Program-made: the position numbers and the translations under genes
Part shown: positions 49,401 to 64,000 of the stretch, one piece after another
How the letters are laid out: the number at the start of each line of letters is the position of its first letter
Position numbering within the stretch: position 1 is the stretch's first letter
DNA from: Bugulina stolonifera
Taxonomy: Eukaryota > Bryozoa > Gymnolaemata > Cheilostomatida > Bugulidae
Reading direction: 5' to 3'
Assembly: GCA_935421135.1 (NCBI GenBank)
Contig: OW285194.1
Coordinates: 62,001 to 126,000, forward strand
Length of the DNA: 64,000 nucleotides
Notes under the pieces: model-generated
The model's input: only the letters and a program-made list of their open reading frames with translations
The model's database searches: none
What the model was told of the DNA's origin: nothing

Positions 49401-51170
49401 GCTCAAGCAAGCTAAAACAGGAAAGACAAGCTATTTATAACATACACTTTGCATGTACTAACAATCAAAACATCTCCACAGATACCCGAATATAATCTCA
49501 CAGTATATATGACAATAGAAATAACAGTAAATAATCACTGTAACACTACAATGTCTTTTTACAGTCATACAGTACTAACGGTTTGGTTATATTTCATTAA
49601 CATAATATAGAACAATTCATGCATCCATTACCTCCCTACGCCGCAGGAATGACAACCACCTCCATCTAATCCTTCTCTCTCACTAGAAGGACACAGATAT
49701 TTCCAGTCATACTCATCATGCTCTCTGGTGTTTGACTTTTACTACCTGCTGTGTCTATCCACTGGTGGGCAGAAATGCTTCAGTCTATAGATGAGTTCAA
49801 GCAAGCTAAAACAGGTAGGACAGGCTACTTATAATTTACACTGTACATGTACTAACAATCATAAGGTCTGCGCAGATACCCAATATGATGTCATATTTTG
49901 TATGACAATAGAAATAACAGTAAATAATCGCTGTAACACTACAATGTCTTTGAACAGTCATACAGTATTAACGGTTTGGTTTTATTTTAATAACATGATA
50001 TATAACAATTCATGCATCTATTACCTCCCTAAGCCTTAGGACTGACAACCACCTCAATCCACTCCTATCCTCTCACTAGAAAGACACAGATGTTTCCAGG
50101 CATACTCAACTCGCTCTCAGCTAATTGACTTTTACTACCAGCGGTGTCTATCCACTGGTGGGCAAAAATACTTCAGTCTATAGATGAGCTCAAGCAAGCT
50201 AAAACAGGCAAGACTGGCTACTTATCATATACGCTGTACATGTATTAACAATCCTAAGATCTGCACAGATACCCAAATGTGATCAGACATATTATATGAC
50301 AATAGAAATCACAGGAAATAACCACTGGAACACTACAATGCCTTTGAGCAGTCATGTTAACGGGTTGGTTTTGTTTTATTAACATAATGCGGAACAATTC
50401 ATGCATCTATTACCTCCCTATGCCGTATGAATGACAACCACCTCCATCTAATCCGTCTCTCTCACTAGAAAGACACAGATGTTTTCAGTCATACTCAGCT
50501 CGCTCTCAGGTAATTGATTTTCCTACCGGCTGTGTTTATCCTCTGGTGGGTAGAAATGCTTCAGTTTATAGATGAGCTCAAGCAAGCTAAAACAGGAAAG
50601 ACAAGCTATTTATAATGTACACTGTACATGTACTAACAATTGAAAGGTCTGCACAGATACCCTAATAGAATATAATCTCACATTTTGTATGACAATGGAA
50701 ATAGCAGTGAATAATCGCTGTAACACCACAATATCTTTGAGCAGTCATATTGATGGGTTGGTTTTATTTTATTAACCTGACATAGAACAATTCATGCATC
50801 TATTACCTCCCTAAGCCGTAGGAATGACAACCACCTCAATCGACTCCTATCCTCTCACTGGAAGGACGTAGATGTTTCCAGGCATACTTAGCTTGCTCTC
50901 TGGTGATTGCCTTTTACTAGCAGCTGAGTTTATCCTCTGGTGGGCATAAATGTTTCAGTCTATAGATGAGCTCAAGCAAGCTAAAACACGTAGGACAAGC
51001 TATCTATAACATACACTTTGCATGTACTAACAATCGTAAGATCTCCACAGATACCCGAAAATAATCTCACAGTATATATGACAATAGAAATGACAGTAAA
51101 TAATCACTGTAACACTACAATATCTTTGAGCAGTCATGTTAACGGGTTGGTTGTGCTTTATTAACATAAT

Positions 51171-54100
51171 ATGGAACAATTCATGCATCTATTACCTCCT
51201 TATGCTGCAGGAATGACAACCACCTCCATCTAATCCTTCTCTCTCACTAGAAGAGCGCAGAATGTTTTCAGCCATGCTTAGTCCGCTCTCTGGTGACTGA
51301 CATTTACTACCAGCTGTGTTTATCCTCTGGTGGGCAGAAATGATTTAGTCTATAGATGAGCTCAACCAAGCTAAAACAGGTAGGACAGGCTATTTATAAT
51401 ACATGTATATACACTGTACATGTACTAACAATGTAATCAGACATATTATATGACAATAGAAATCGCAGTAAATAGCCACTGGAACACTACAATGCCTTTG
51501 AGCGGTCATATTAACAGGTCGGTTTTGTTTTATTAACATAATGCGGAACAATATATGCATCTATACCTCTATTACCTCCCTATGCCGTAGGAATGACAAC
51601 TACCTCCATCCGATCCTCCTCTCTCACTAGAAAGACATAGATGTTTCCAGGCATACTTAGCTTGCTCTCTGGTGATTGACTTTTACTAGCAGCTGAGTTT
51701 ATCCTCTGGTGGGCATAAATGCTTCAGTCTATAGATGAGCTCAAGCAAGCTAACACAAGTAGGACAAGCTATCTATAATATACACTGTACATGTCCTAAC
51801 AATCCTAAGATCTGCACAGATACCCTAATATACTCTCACATATTATATGACAATATAAATAGCAGTAAATAACCATTGTAACACTACAATATCTTTGAGC
51901 AGTCATGTTAACGGGTTGGTTTTGCTTTATTAACATAATATGGAACAATTCATGCATCTATTACCTCCTTATGCTGCAGGAATGACAACCACCTCAATCT
52001 AATCCTTCTCTCTCACTAGAAAGACACAGATGTTTTCAGTCATACTCAGCTCGCTCTCAGGTAATTGATTTTTACTACCGGCTGTGTTTATCCTCTGGTG
52101 GTCAGAAATGATTCAGTCTATAGATGAGCTCAAGCAAGCTAAAACAGGTAGGACAGGCTATTTATAATACATGTACTAACAATGTAATCAGACATATTAT
52201 ATGACAATAGAAATCGCAGTAAATAGCCACTGGAACACTACAATGCCTTTGAGCAGTCATATTAACAGGTCGGTTTTGTTTTATTAACATAATGCGGAAC
52301 AATATATGCCTCTATACCTCTATTACCTCCCTATGCCGTAGGAATGACAACTACCTCCATCCGATCCTCCTCTCTCACTAGAAAGACATAGATGTTTCCA
52401 GTCATACTCAGCTCGCTCTCAGGTAATTGATTTTTACTACCTGCTGTGTTTATCCTCCGTTGGGTAGAGATGCTTCAGTCTATAGATGAGCTCAAGCAAG
52501 CTAAAACAGGAAAGACAAGCTATTTATAACATACACTTTGCATGTACTAACAATCGTAAGATCTCCACAGATACCCGAATATAATCTCACAGTATATATG
52601 ACAATAGAAATAACTGTAAATAATCACTGTAACACTACAATGTCTTTGAACAGTCATACAGTATTAACGGTTTGGTTATATTTCATTAACATAATATAGA
52701 ACAATTCATGCATCCATTACCTCCCTACGCCGCAGGAATGACAACCACCTCCATCTAATCCTTCTCTCTCACTAGAAGGACACAGATATTTCCAGTCATA
52801 CTCATCATGCTCTCTGGTGTTTGACTTTTACTACCTGCTGTGTCTATCCACTGGTGGGCAGAAATGCTTCAGTCTATAGATGAGCTCAAGCAAGCTAAAA
52901 CAGGTAGGACAGGCTACTTATAATTTACACTGTACATGTACTAACAATCATAAGGTCTGCGCAGATACCCAATATAATGTCATATTTTGTATGACAATAG
53001 AAATAACAGTAAATAATCGCTGTAACACTACAATGTCTTTGAACAGTCATACAGTATTAACCGTTTGGTTTTATTTTAATAACATGATATAGAACAATTC
53101 ATGCATCTATTACCTCCCTAAGCCCTAGGACTGACAACCACCTCAATCCACTCCTATCCTCTCACTAGAAAGACACAGATGTTTCCAGGCATACTCAACT
53201 CGCTCTCAGCTAATTGACTTTTACTACCAGCGGTGTCTATCCACTGGTGGGCAAAAATACTTCAGTCTATAGATGAGCTCAAGCAAGCTAAAACAGGCAA
53301 GACTGGCTACTTATCATATACGCTGTACATGTATTAACAATCCTAAGATCTGCACAGATACCCAAATGTGATCAGACATATTATATGACAATAGAAATCA
53401 TAGGAGATAACCACTGGAACACTACAATGCCTTTGAGCAGTCATATTAACGGGTTGGTTTTGTTTTATTAACATAATGCGGAACAATTCATGCATCTATT
53501 ACCTCCCTATGCCGTATGAATGACAACCACCTCAATCTAATCCGTCTCTCTCACTAGAAAGACACAGATGTTTTCAGTCATACTCAGCTCGCTCTCAGGT
53601 AATTGATTTTTACTACCGGCTGTGTTTATCCTCTGGTGGGTAGAAATGCGTCAGTTTATCGATGAGCTCAAGCAAGCTAAAACAGGAAAGACAAGCTATT
53701 TATAATATACACTGTACATGTACTGACAATTGTAAGGTCTGCACAGATACCCGAATATAATCTCACATTTTGTATGACAATGGAAATAGCAGTAAATAAT
53801 CGCTGTAACACCACAATATCTTTGAGCAGTCATATTAACGGGTTGGTTAAATTTTATTAACCTGATATAGAACAATTCATGCATCTATTACCTCCCTAAG
53901 CCGTAGGAATGACAACCACCTCAATCGACTCCTATCCTCTCACTGGAAGGACGTAGATGTTTCCAGGCATACTTAGCTTGCTCTCTGGTGATTGCCTTTT
54001 ACTAGCAGCTGAGTTTATCCTCTGGTGGGCATAAATGCTTCAGTCTATAGATGAGCACAAGCAAGCTAAAATATGTAGGACAAGCTATCTATAATATACA

Positions 54101-55798
54101 CTGTACATGTCCTAACAATCCTAAGATCTGCACAGATACCCTAATATACTCTCACATATTATATGACAATATAAATAGCAGTAAATAACCACTGTAACAC
54201 TACAATACCTTTGAGCAGTCATGTTAACGGGTTGGTTTTGCTTTATTAACATAATATGGAACAATTCATGCATCTATTACCTCCTTATGCTGCAGGAATG
54301 ACAACCACCTCCATCCGATCCTCCTCTCTCACTAGAAGAGCACAGATGTTTTCGGTCATGCTTAGTCCGCTCTCTGGTGACTGGCATTTACTACCAGCTG
54401 TGTTTATCCTCTGGTGGGCAGAAATGATTCAGTCTATAGATGAGCTCAAGCAAGCTAGAACAGGTAGGACAGGCTATTTTTAACACATGTATATACACTG
54501 TACATGTACTAACAATGTAATCAGGCATATTATATGACAATAGAAATCGCAGTAAATGGCCACTGGAACGCTCCAATGCCTTTGAGCAGTCATATTAACG
54601 GGTTGGTTTTGTTTTATTAACATAATGCGGAACAATATATGCATCTATACCTGTATTACCTCCCTATGCCGTAGGAATGACAACTACCTCCATCCGATCC
54701 TCCTCTCTCACTAGAAAGACACAGATGTTATTAGTCATACTCAACTCGCTCTCAGGTAATTGATTTTTACTACCAGCTGTGTTTATCCTCAGTTGGGTAG
54801 AGATGCTTCAAGCAAGCTAAAACAGGAAAGACAGGCTATTTATAACATACACTTTGCATGTACTAACAATCGTAAGATCTCCACAGATACCCGAATATAA
54901 TCTCACAGTATATATGGCAATAGAAATAACAGTTAATAATCACTGTAACACTACAATTTCTTTGAACAGTCATACAGTATTAACGGTTTGGTTTTATTTC
55001 ATTAACATAATATAGAACAATTCATGCATCCATTACCTCCCTACGCCGCCGGAATGACAACCACCTCCATCTAATCCTTCTCTCTCACCAGAAGGACACA
55101 GATGTTTCCAGTCATACTCAGCTCGCTCTCAGGTAATTGATTTTTACTACCAGCTGTGTTTATCCTCCGTTGGGTAGAGATGCTTCAGTCTATAGATGAG
55201 CTCAAGCAAGCTAAAACAGGAAAGACAAGCTATTTATAACATACACTTTGCATGTACTAACAATCGTAAGATCTCCACAGATACCCGAATATAATCTCAC
55301 AGTATATATGACAATAGAAATAACAGTAAATAATCACTGGAACACTACAATGCCTTTGAGCAGTCATATTAACGGACTGGTTTTATTTTAATAACATAAT
55401 ATAGAATGATTCATGGATCTAATACCTCCCTAAGCCGTAGGAATGACAACCACCTCAATCGACTCCTATCCTCTCACTGGAAGGACATAGATGTTTCCAG
55501 GCATACTTAGCTTGCTCTCTGGTGATTGACTTTTACTACCAGTGGTGTCTATCCACTGGTGGGCAGAAATACTTCAGTCTATAGATGAGCTCAAGCAAGC
55601 TAAAAAAGGTAGGACAGGCTGCTTATAATATACACCGTACATGTACCAACAATCATAAAGTCTGCACAGATACCCGAATACAATGAATACAATCTCGCAG
55701 TTTGTATGACAATAGAAATAACAGTATATAATCGCTGTAACACTACAATATCCTTGAACAGTCATATTCACGGATTGGTTTTATTTCATTAACATAAT
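51171..55798 (+). repeat. Twelve-monomer satellite block, 4,628 bp, tandem copy 1
   Basis: This copy is followed directly by a second one at 55799-60426. Many diagnostic positions agree at an offset of exactly 4,628 (for example 51253 and 55881, 52880 and 57508, 54256 and 58884). Differences are few: CATAGGAGATAAC here against CATAGGAAATAAC at about 58028, and GAGCGCAG here against GAGCACAG. Confidence 0.85.
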
Positions 55799-58700
55799 AT
55801 GGAACAATTCATTCATCTATTACCTCCTTATGCTGCAGGAATGACAACCACCTCCATCCGATCCTCCTCTCTCACTAGAAGAGCACAGAATGTTTTCAGC
55901 CATGCTTAGTCCGCTCTCTGGTGACTGACATTTACTACCAGCTGTGTTTATCCTCTGGTGGGCAGAAATGATTCAGTCTATAGATGAGCTCAACCAAGCT
56001 AAAACAGGTAGGACAGGCTATTTATAATACATGTATATACACTGTACATGTACTAACAATGTAATCAGACATATTATATGACAATAGAAATCGCAGTAAA
56101 TAGCCACTGGAACACTACAATGCCTTTGAGCGGTCATATTAACAGGTCGGTTTTGTTTTATTAACATAATGCGGAACAATATATGCATCTATACCTCTAT
56201 TACCTCCCTATGCCGTAGGAATGACAACTACCTCCATCCGATCCTCCTCTCTCACTAGAAAGACATAGATGTTTCCAGGCATACTTAGCTTGCTCTCTGG
56301 TGATTGACTTTTACTAGCAGCTGAGTTTATCCTCTGGTGGGCATAAATGCTTCAGTCTATAGATGAGCTCAAGCAAGCTAACACAAGTAGGACAAGCTAT
56401 CTATAATATACACTGTACATGTCCTAACAATCCTAAGATCTGCACAGATACCCTAATATACTCTCACATATTATATGACAATATAAATAGCAGTAAATAA
56501 CCATTGTAACACTACAATATCTTTGAGCAGTCATGTTAACGGGTTGGTTTTGCTTTATTAACATAATATGGAACAATTCATGCATCTATTACCTCCTTAT
56601 GCTGCAGGAATGACAACCACCTCAATCTAATCCTTCTCTCTCACTAGAAAGACACAGATGTTTTCAGTCATACTCAGCTCGCTCTCAGGTAATTGATTTT
56701 TACTACCGGCTGTGTTTATCCTCTGGTGGTCAGAAATGATTCAGTCTATAGATGAGCTCAAGCAAGCTAAAACAGGTAGGACAGGCTATTTATAATACAT
56801 GTACTAACAATGTAATCAGACATATTATATGACAATAGAAATCGCAGTAAATAGCCACTGGAACACTACAATGCCTTTGAGCAGTCATATTAACAGGTCG
56901 GTTTTGTTTTATTAACATAATGCGGAACAATATATGCCTCTATACCTCTATTACCTCCCTATGCCGTAGGAATGACAACTACCTCCATCCGATCCTCCTC
57001 TCTCACTAGAAAGACATAGATGTTTCCAGTCATACTCAGCTCGCTCTCAAGTAATTGATTTTTACTACCTGCTGTGTTTATCCTCCGTTGGGTAGAGATG
57101 CTTCAGTCTATAGATGAGCTCAAGCAAGCTAAAACAGGAAAGACAAGCTATTTATAACATACACTTTGCATGTACTAACAATCGTAAGATCTCCACAGAT
57201 ACCCGAATATAATCTCACAGTATATATGACAATAGAAATAACTGTAAATAATCACTGTAACACTACAATGTCTTTGAACAGTCATACAGTATTAACGGTT
57301 TGGTTATATTTCATTAACATAATATAGAACAATTCATGCATCCATTACCTCCCTACGCCGCAGGAATGACAACCACCTCCATCTAATCCTTCTCTCTCAC
57401 TAGAAGGACACAGATATTTCCAGTCATACTCATCATGCTCTCTGGTGTTTGACTTTTACTACCTGCTGTGTCTATCCACTGGTGGGCAGAAATGCTTCAG
57501 TCTATAGATGAGCTCAAGCAAGCTAAAACAGGTAGGACAGGCTACTTATAATTTACACTGTACATGTACTAACAATCATAAGGTCTGCGCAGATACCCAA
57601 TATAATGTCATATTTTGTATGACAATAGAAATAACAGTAAATAATCGCTGTAACACTACAATGTCTTTGAACAGTCATACAGTATTAACCGTTTGGTTTT
57701 ATTTTAATAACATGATATAGAACAATTCATGCATCTATTACCTCCCTAAGCCCTAGGACTGACAACCACCTCAATCCACTCCTATCCTCTCACTAGAAAG
57801 ACACAGATGTTTCCAGGCATACTCAACTCGCTCTCAGCTAATTGACTTTTACTACCAGCGGTGTCTATCCACTGGTGGGCAAAAATACTTCAGTCTATAG
57901 ATGAGCTCAAGCAAGCTAAAACAGGCAAGACTGGCTACTTATCATATACGCTGTACATGTATTAACAATCCTAAGATCTGCACAGATACCCAAATGTGAT
58001 CAGACATATTATATGACAATAGAAATCATAGGAAATAACCACTGGAACACTACAATGCCTTTGAGCAGTCATATTAACGGGTTGGTTTTGTTTTATTAAC
58101 ATAATGCGGAACAATTCATGCATCTATTACCTCCCTATGCCGTATGAATGACAACCACCTCAATCTAATCCGTCTCTCTCACTAGAAAGACACAGATGTT
58201 TTCAGTCATACTCAGCTCGCTCTCAGGTAATTGATTTTTACTACCGGCTGTGTTTATCCTCTGGTGGGTAGAAATGCGTCAGTTTATCGATGAGCTCAAG
58301 CAAGCTAAAACAGGAAAGACAAGCTATTTATAATATACACTGTACATGTACTGACAATTGTAAGGTCTGCACAGATACCCGAATATAATCTCACATTTTG
58401 TATGACAATGGAAATAGCAGTAAATAATCGCTGTAACACCACAATATCTTTGAGCAGTCATATTAACGGGTTGGTTAAATTTTATTAACCTGATATAGAA
58501 CAATTCATGCATCTATTACCTCCCTAAGCCGTAGGAATGACAACCACCTCAATCGACTCCTATCCTCTCACTGGAAGGACGTAGATGTTTCCAGGCATAC
58601 TTAGCTTGCTCTCTGGTGATTGCCTTTTACTAGCAGCTGAGTTTATCCTCTGGTGGGCATAAATGCTTCAGTCTATAGATGAGCACAAGCAAGCTAAAAT

Positions 58701-60426
58701 ATGTAGGACAAGCTATCTATAATATACACTGTACATGTCCTAACAATCCTAAGATCTGCACAGATACCCTAATATACTCTCACATATTATATGACAATAT
58801 AAATAGCAGTAAATAACCACTGTAACACTACAATACCTTTGAGCAGTCATGTTAACGGGTTGGTTTTGCTTTATTAACATAATATGGAACAATTCATGCA
58901 TCTATTACCTCCTTATGCTGCAGGAATGACAACCACCTCCATCCGATCCTCCTCTCTCACTAGAAGAGCACAGATGTTTTCGGTCATGCTTAGTCCGCTC
59001 TCTGGTGACTGGCATTTACTACCAGCTGTGTTTATCCTCTGGTGGGCAGAAATGATTCAGTCTATAGATGAGCTCAAGCAAGCTAGAACAGGTAGGACAG
59101 GCTATTTTTAACACATGTATATACACTGTACATGTACTAACAATGTAATCAGGCATATTATATGACAATAGAAATCGCAGTAAATGGCCACTGGAACGCT
59201 CCAATGCCTTTGAGCAGTCATATTAACGGGTTGGTTTTGTTTTATTAACATAATGCGGAACAATATATGCATCTATACCTGTATTACCTCCCTATGCCGT
59301 AGGAATGACAACTACCTCCATCCGATCCTCCTCTCTCACTAGAAAGACACAGATGTTATTAGTCATACTCAACTCGCTCTCAGGTAATTGATTTTTACTA
59401 CCAGCTGTGTTTATCCTCAGTTGGGTAGAGATGCTTCAAGCAAGCTAAAACAGGAAAGACAGGCTATTTATAACATACACTTTGCATGTACTAACAATCG
59501 TAAGATCTCCACAGATACCCGAATATAATCTCACAGTATATATGGCAATAGAAATAACAGTTAATAATCACTGTAACACTACAATTTCTTTGAACAGTCA
59601 TACAGTATTAACGGTTTGGTTTTATTTCATTAACATAATATAGAACAATTCATGCATCCATTACCTCCCTACGCCGCCGGAATGACAACCACCTCCATCT
59701 AATCCTTCTCTCTCACCAGAAGGACACAGATGTTTCCAGTCATACTCAGCTCGCTCTCAGGTAATTGATTTTTACTACCAGCTGTGTTTATCCTCCGTTG
59801 GGTAGAGATGCTTCAGTCTATAGATGAGCTCAAGCAAGCTAAAACAGGAAAGACAAGCTATTTATAACATACACTTTGCATGTACTAACAATCGTAAGAT
59901 CTCCACAGATACCCGAATATAATCTCACAGTATATATGACAATAGAAATAACAGTAAATAATCACTGGAACACTACAATGCCTTTGAGCAGTCATATTAA
60001 CGGACTGGTTTTATTTTAATAACATAATATAGAATGATTCATGGATCTAATACCTCCCTAAGCCGTAGGAATGACAACCACCTCAATCGACTCCTATCCT
60101 CTCACTGGAAGGACATAGATGTTTCCAGGCATACTTAGCTTGCTCTCTGGTGATTGACTTTTACTACCAGTGGTGTCTATCCACTGGTGGGCAGAAATAC
60201 TTCAGTCTATAGATGAGCTCAAGCAAGCTAAAAAAGGTAGGACAGGCTGCTTATAATATACACCGTACATGTACCAACAATCATAAAGTCTGCACAGATA
60301 CCCGAATACAATGAATACAATCTCGCAGTTTGTATGACAATAGAAATAACAGTATATAATCGCTGTAACACTACAATATCCTTGAACAGTCATATTCACG
60401 GATTGGTTTTATTTCATTAACATAAT
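55799..60426 (+). repeat. Twelve-monomer satellite block, 4,628 bp, tandem copy 2
   Basis: This is the direct tandem copy of 51171-55798. The first 70 bases or so (ATTCATTCATCTATTACC) look more like 48850-48920 than like copy 1, so the exact crossover may lie slightly inside. The join is in the common TTAACATAATAT segment. Confidence 0.85.
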
Positions 60427-63243
60427 ATTGAACAATTCATGCATCTATTACCTCCCTAAGCCCAAGGAATGACAACCACCTCAATCCACTCCTATCCTCT
60501 CACTAGAAAGACACAGATATTTCCAGGCATACTCAACTCGCTCTCAGGTAATTGACTTTTACTACCAGCGGTGTCTATCCACTAGTGTGCAGAAATACTT
60601 CAGTCTATAGATGAGCTCAAGCAAGCTAAAACAGGCAAGACTGGCTACTTATCATATACGCTGTACATGTATTAACAATCCTAAAATCTGCACAGATACC
60701 CAAATGTGATGAGACATATTATATGACAATAGAAATCACAGGAAATAACCACTGGAACACTACAATGCCTTTGCGCAGTCACATTAACGGGTTGGTTTTG
60801 TTTTATTAACATAATGCGGAACAATTCATGCATCTATTACCTCCCTATGCCGTATGAATGACAACCACCTCCACCTAATCCGTCTCTCTCACTAGAAAGA
60901 CACAGATGTTTTCAGTCATACTCAGCTCGCTCTCAGGTAATTGATTTTTAGTACCAGCTGTGTTTATCTTCCGTTGGGCAGAAATGCTTCAGTCTATAGA
61001 TGAGCTCAAGCAAGCTAAAACAGGTAGGACAGGCTACTTATAATTTACACTGTACATGTATTAACAATCATAACGTCTGCGCAGATACCCAATATAATGT
61101 CATATTTTGTATGACAATAGAAATAACAGTAAATAATCGCTGTAACACTACAATAACTTTGAACAGTCATATTCATCGGTTGGTTTTATTTTAATAACAT
61201 GATATAGAACAATTCATGCATCTATTACCTCCCTAAGCCCTAGGAATGACAACCACCTCAATCCACTCCTATCCTCTCACTAGAAAGACACAGATGTTTC
61301 CAGGCATACTCAACTCGCCCTCAGGTAATTGACTGTTACTACCAGCGGTGTCTATTCACTGGTGGGCAAAAATACTTCAGTCTATAGATGAGCTCAAGCA
61401 AGCTAAAACAGGAAAGACAAGCTATTTATACCATACACTTTGCATGTACTAACAATCGTAAGATCTCCACAGATACCCGAATATAATCTCACAGTATATA
61501 TGACAATGGAAATAGCAGTAAATAATCGCTGTAACACTACAATATCTTTGAGCAGTCATGTTAACGGGTTGGTTTTGCTTCATAAACATAATATGGAACA
61601 ATTCATGCATCTATTACCTCCTTATGCTGCAGGAATGACAACCACCTCCATCCGATCCTCCTCTCTCACTAGAAGAGCACAGAATATTATCAGTCATGCT
61701 TAGTCCGCTCTCTGGTGACTGACATTTACTACCAGCTGTGTTTATCCTCTGGTGGGCAGAAATGATTCAGTCTATAGATGAGCTCAAGCAAGCTAAAACA
61801 GGTAGGACAGGCTATTTATAATACATGTATATACACTGTACATGTACTAACAATACTAAGATCTGTGCAGATACCCAAATGTAATCAGACATATTATTTG
61901 ACAATAGAAATCACAGTAAATAGCCACTGGAGCACTACAATGCCTTTGAGCAGTCATATTAACGGGTTGGTTTTGTTTTATTAACATAATGCGGAACAAT
62001 ATATGCATCTATACCTCTATTACCTCCCTATGCCGTAGGAATGACAACTACCTCCATCCGATCCTCCTCTCTCACTAGAAAGACACAGATGTTTCCAGTC
62101 ATACTCAGCTGCTCTCAGGTAATTGATTTTTACTACCAGCTGTGTTTATCCTCCGTTGGGTAGAGATGCTTCAGTCTATAGATGAGCTCAAGCAAGCTAA
62201 AACAGGAAAGACAAGCTATTTATAACATACACTTTGCATGTACTAACAATCGTAAGATCTCCACAGATACCCGAATATAATCTCACAGTATATAATATGA
62301 CAATAGAAATAACAGTAAATAATCACTGTAACACTACAATGTCTTTGAACAGTCATACAGTATTAACGGTTTCGTTTTATTTCATTAACATAATATAGAC
62401 CAATTCATGCATCCATTACCTCCCTACGCCGCAGGAATGACAACCACCTCCATCTAATCCTTCTCTCTCACTAGAAGGACACAGATGTTTCCAGTCATAC
62501 TCATCATGCTCCCTGTGTTTGACTTTTACTACCTGCTGTGTTTATCCACTGTTGGGCAGAAATACTTCAGTCTATAGATGAGCTCAAGCAAGCTAAAACA
62601 GGCAAGACTGGTTACTTATCATATACGCTGTGCATGTACTAACAATCCTAACATCTGCACAGATGGCCCAAATCTGATCAGACATATTATATGACGATAG
62701 AAATCGCAGTAAATAACCACTGGAACACTACGATGCCTTTGAGCAGTCATATTAACGGGTTGGTTTTGTTTTATTAACATAATGCGGAACAATTCATGCA
62801 TCTATTACCTCCCTATGCCGTATGAATGACAACCACCTCCATCTAATCCTTCTCTCTCACTAGAAAGACACAGATGTTTTCAGTCATACTCAGCTCGCTC
62901 TCAGGTAATTGATTTTTACTACCGGCTGTGTTTATCCTATGGTGGGTAGAAATACTTCAGTTTATAGATGAGCTCAAGCAAGCTAAAACAGGAAAGACAG
63001 GCTATTTATAATGTACACTGTACATGTACTAACAATTGTAAGGTCTGCACAGATACCCGAATATAATCTCACATTTTGTATGACAATGGAAATAGCAGTA
63101 AATAATCGCTGTAACACCACAACATATTTGCGCAGTCATATTGACGGGTTGGTTTTATTTTATTAACCTGATATAGAACAATTCATGCATCTATTACCTC
63201 CTTATGCTGCAGGAATGACAACCACCTCCATCCGATCCTCCTC
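60000..63243 (+). repeat. Satellite block repeated at offset 21,611 (copy 2)
   Basis: This is the partner of 38390-41630. It starts within the end of the 4,628-bp tandem and ends where a class D head changes to class C at CCTCCTCTCACTGG. Confidence 0.8.
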
Positions 63244-64000
63244 TCACTGGAAGGACATAGATGTTTCCAGGCATACTTAGCTTGCTCTCTGGTGATTGAC
63301 TTTTACTAGCAGCTGAGTTTATCCTCTGGTGGGCATAAATGCTTCAGTCTATAGATGAGCTCAAGCAAGCTAAAACAAGTAGGACAAGCTATCTATAATA
63401 TACACTGTACATGTCCTAACAATCCTAAGATCTGCACAGATACCCTAATATACTCTCACATATTATATGACAATATAAATAGCAGTAAATAACCACTGTA
63501 AGACTACAATATCTTTGAGCAGTCATGTTAACGGAATGGTTTTGCTTTATTAACATAATATGGAACAATTCATGCATCTCTTACCTCCTTACTCTGCAGG
63601 AATGACAACCACCTCCATCCGATCCTCCTCTCTCACTAGAAGAGCACAGATGTTTTCAGTCATGCTTAGTCCGCTCTCTGGTGACTGGCATTTACTACCA
63701 GCTGTGTTTATCCTCTGGTGGGCAGAAATGATTCAGTCTATAGATGAGCTCAAGCAAGCTAGAACAGGTAGGACAGGCTATTTTTAACACATGTATATAC
63801 ACTGCACATGTACTAACAATGTAATCAGGCATATTATATGACAATAGAAATCGCAGTAAATGGCCACTGGAACGCTCCAATGCCTTTGAGCAGTCATATT
63901 AACGGGTTGGTTTTGTTTTATTAACATAATGCGGAACAATATATGCATCTATACCTGTATTACCTCCCTATGCCGTAGGAATGACAACTACCTTCATCCG
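62551..64000 (+). repeat. Satellite block repeated at offset 31,671 (copy 2)
   Basis: This is the partner of 30880-32330 and is still matching at the window edge, so the repeated block probably extends beyond 64000. Confidence 0.75.

Larger units (their letters stand above)
4436..64000. repeat. Satellite DNA array, about 389-bp monomer
   Basis: The anchor AATGACAACCACCTC (and close variants) recurs at 4441, 4830, 5219, 5608, 6008, 6397, 6786, 7175, 7558, 7952, 8341, 8730, 9109, 9506, 9895 and onward to the window end. Intervals are mostly 389 bp, with 379-400 bp variants. About 150 monomers are implied by length. All are in the same orientation, and reading through the region I found no unrelated insertion. 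Each monomer carries short palindromes, commonly GAGCTC, ATGCAT, GTTAAC and AGATCT, and often GTACATGTAC. Short ORFs recur only because the monomers do. The array is AT-rich compared with the retroelement. It runs to the right edge, so its full length is unknown. Confidence 0.97.

Noticed and set aside
4441..64000. CRISPR array
   Set aside because: The repeat unit is about 389 bp with variation all along it. There are no short constant repeats with unique spacers and no cas genes, and the neighbouring element is eukaryotic.

Overview
The window is eukaryotic, most likely an invertebrate animal. It holds the 5' three-fifths or so of a Ty3/gypsy (Metaviridae-type) LTR retrotransposon, and then about 59.6 kb of one uninterrupted satellite DNA array. 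No host single-copy gene, tRNA, rRNA or CRISPR array could be supported. The organism cannot be named from the sequence. The pol protein, with its LMDD polymerase motif and HEGH...CEVC integrase finger, resembles metazoan gypsy elements.

Region 1 (1-4435, minus strand): reading leftwards from 4435, the element has a 213-bp 5' LTR (4223-4435), a primer-binding-site position at about 4205-4222, a leader rich in TGAGT repeats, gag from 3877, and pol open to the window edge. Gag has a capsid-like part and two CCHC knuckles. Pol has protease, reverse transcriptase, RNase H, and an integrase with a complete HHCC finger and D-52-D-35-E triad. Two features break the gag-pol reading. One is a one-base frame offset inside gag at a run of four G (3183-3186). 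The other is an in-frame UGA followed by CUA (2664-2669) between gag and pol, a known leaky-stop context. The 3' end of pol and the 3' LTR lie left of the window.

Region 2 (4436-64000): head-to-tail monomers of about 389 bp, roughly 150 copies, all in one orientation, with no other element among them. The LTR ends exactly inside a satellite monomer, at its GCAGG, so the element landed in the array and satellite should continue to its left. The monomers fall into five head classes (called A to E here), cycling with a period of 4 to 5 monomers (about 1.55-1.97 kb). Many monomers combine the head of one class with the tail of another, usually switching inside a conserved box around GATGAGCTCAAGC. 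On top of this lie nested long duplications at offsets of 783, 1,965, 2,283, 4,290, 4,628, 5,781, 5,946, 6,169, 6,353, 7,001, 9,876, 21,611 and 31,671 bp. The clearest is a direct tandem duplication of a 4,628-bp, 12-monomer block (51171-60426).

The short ORFs that recur through the array come from the repeat sequence and are not annotated as genes. A centromeric or pericentromeric role is plausible but is inference only.
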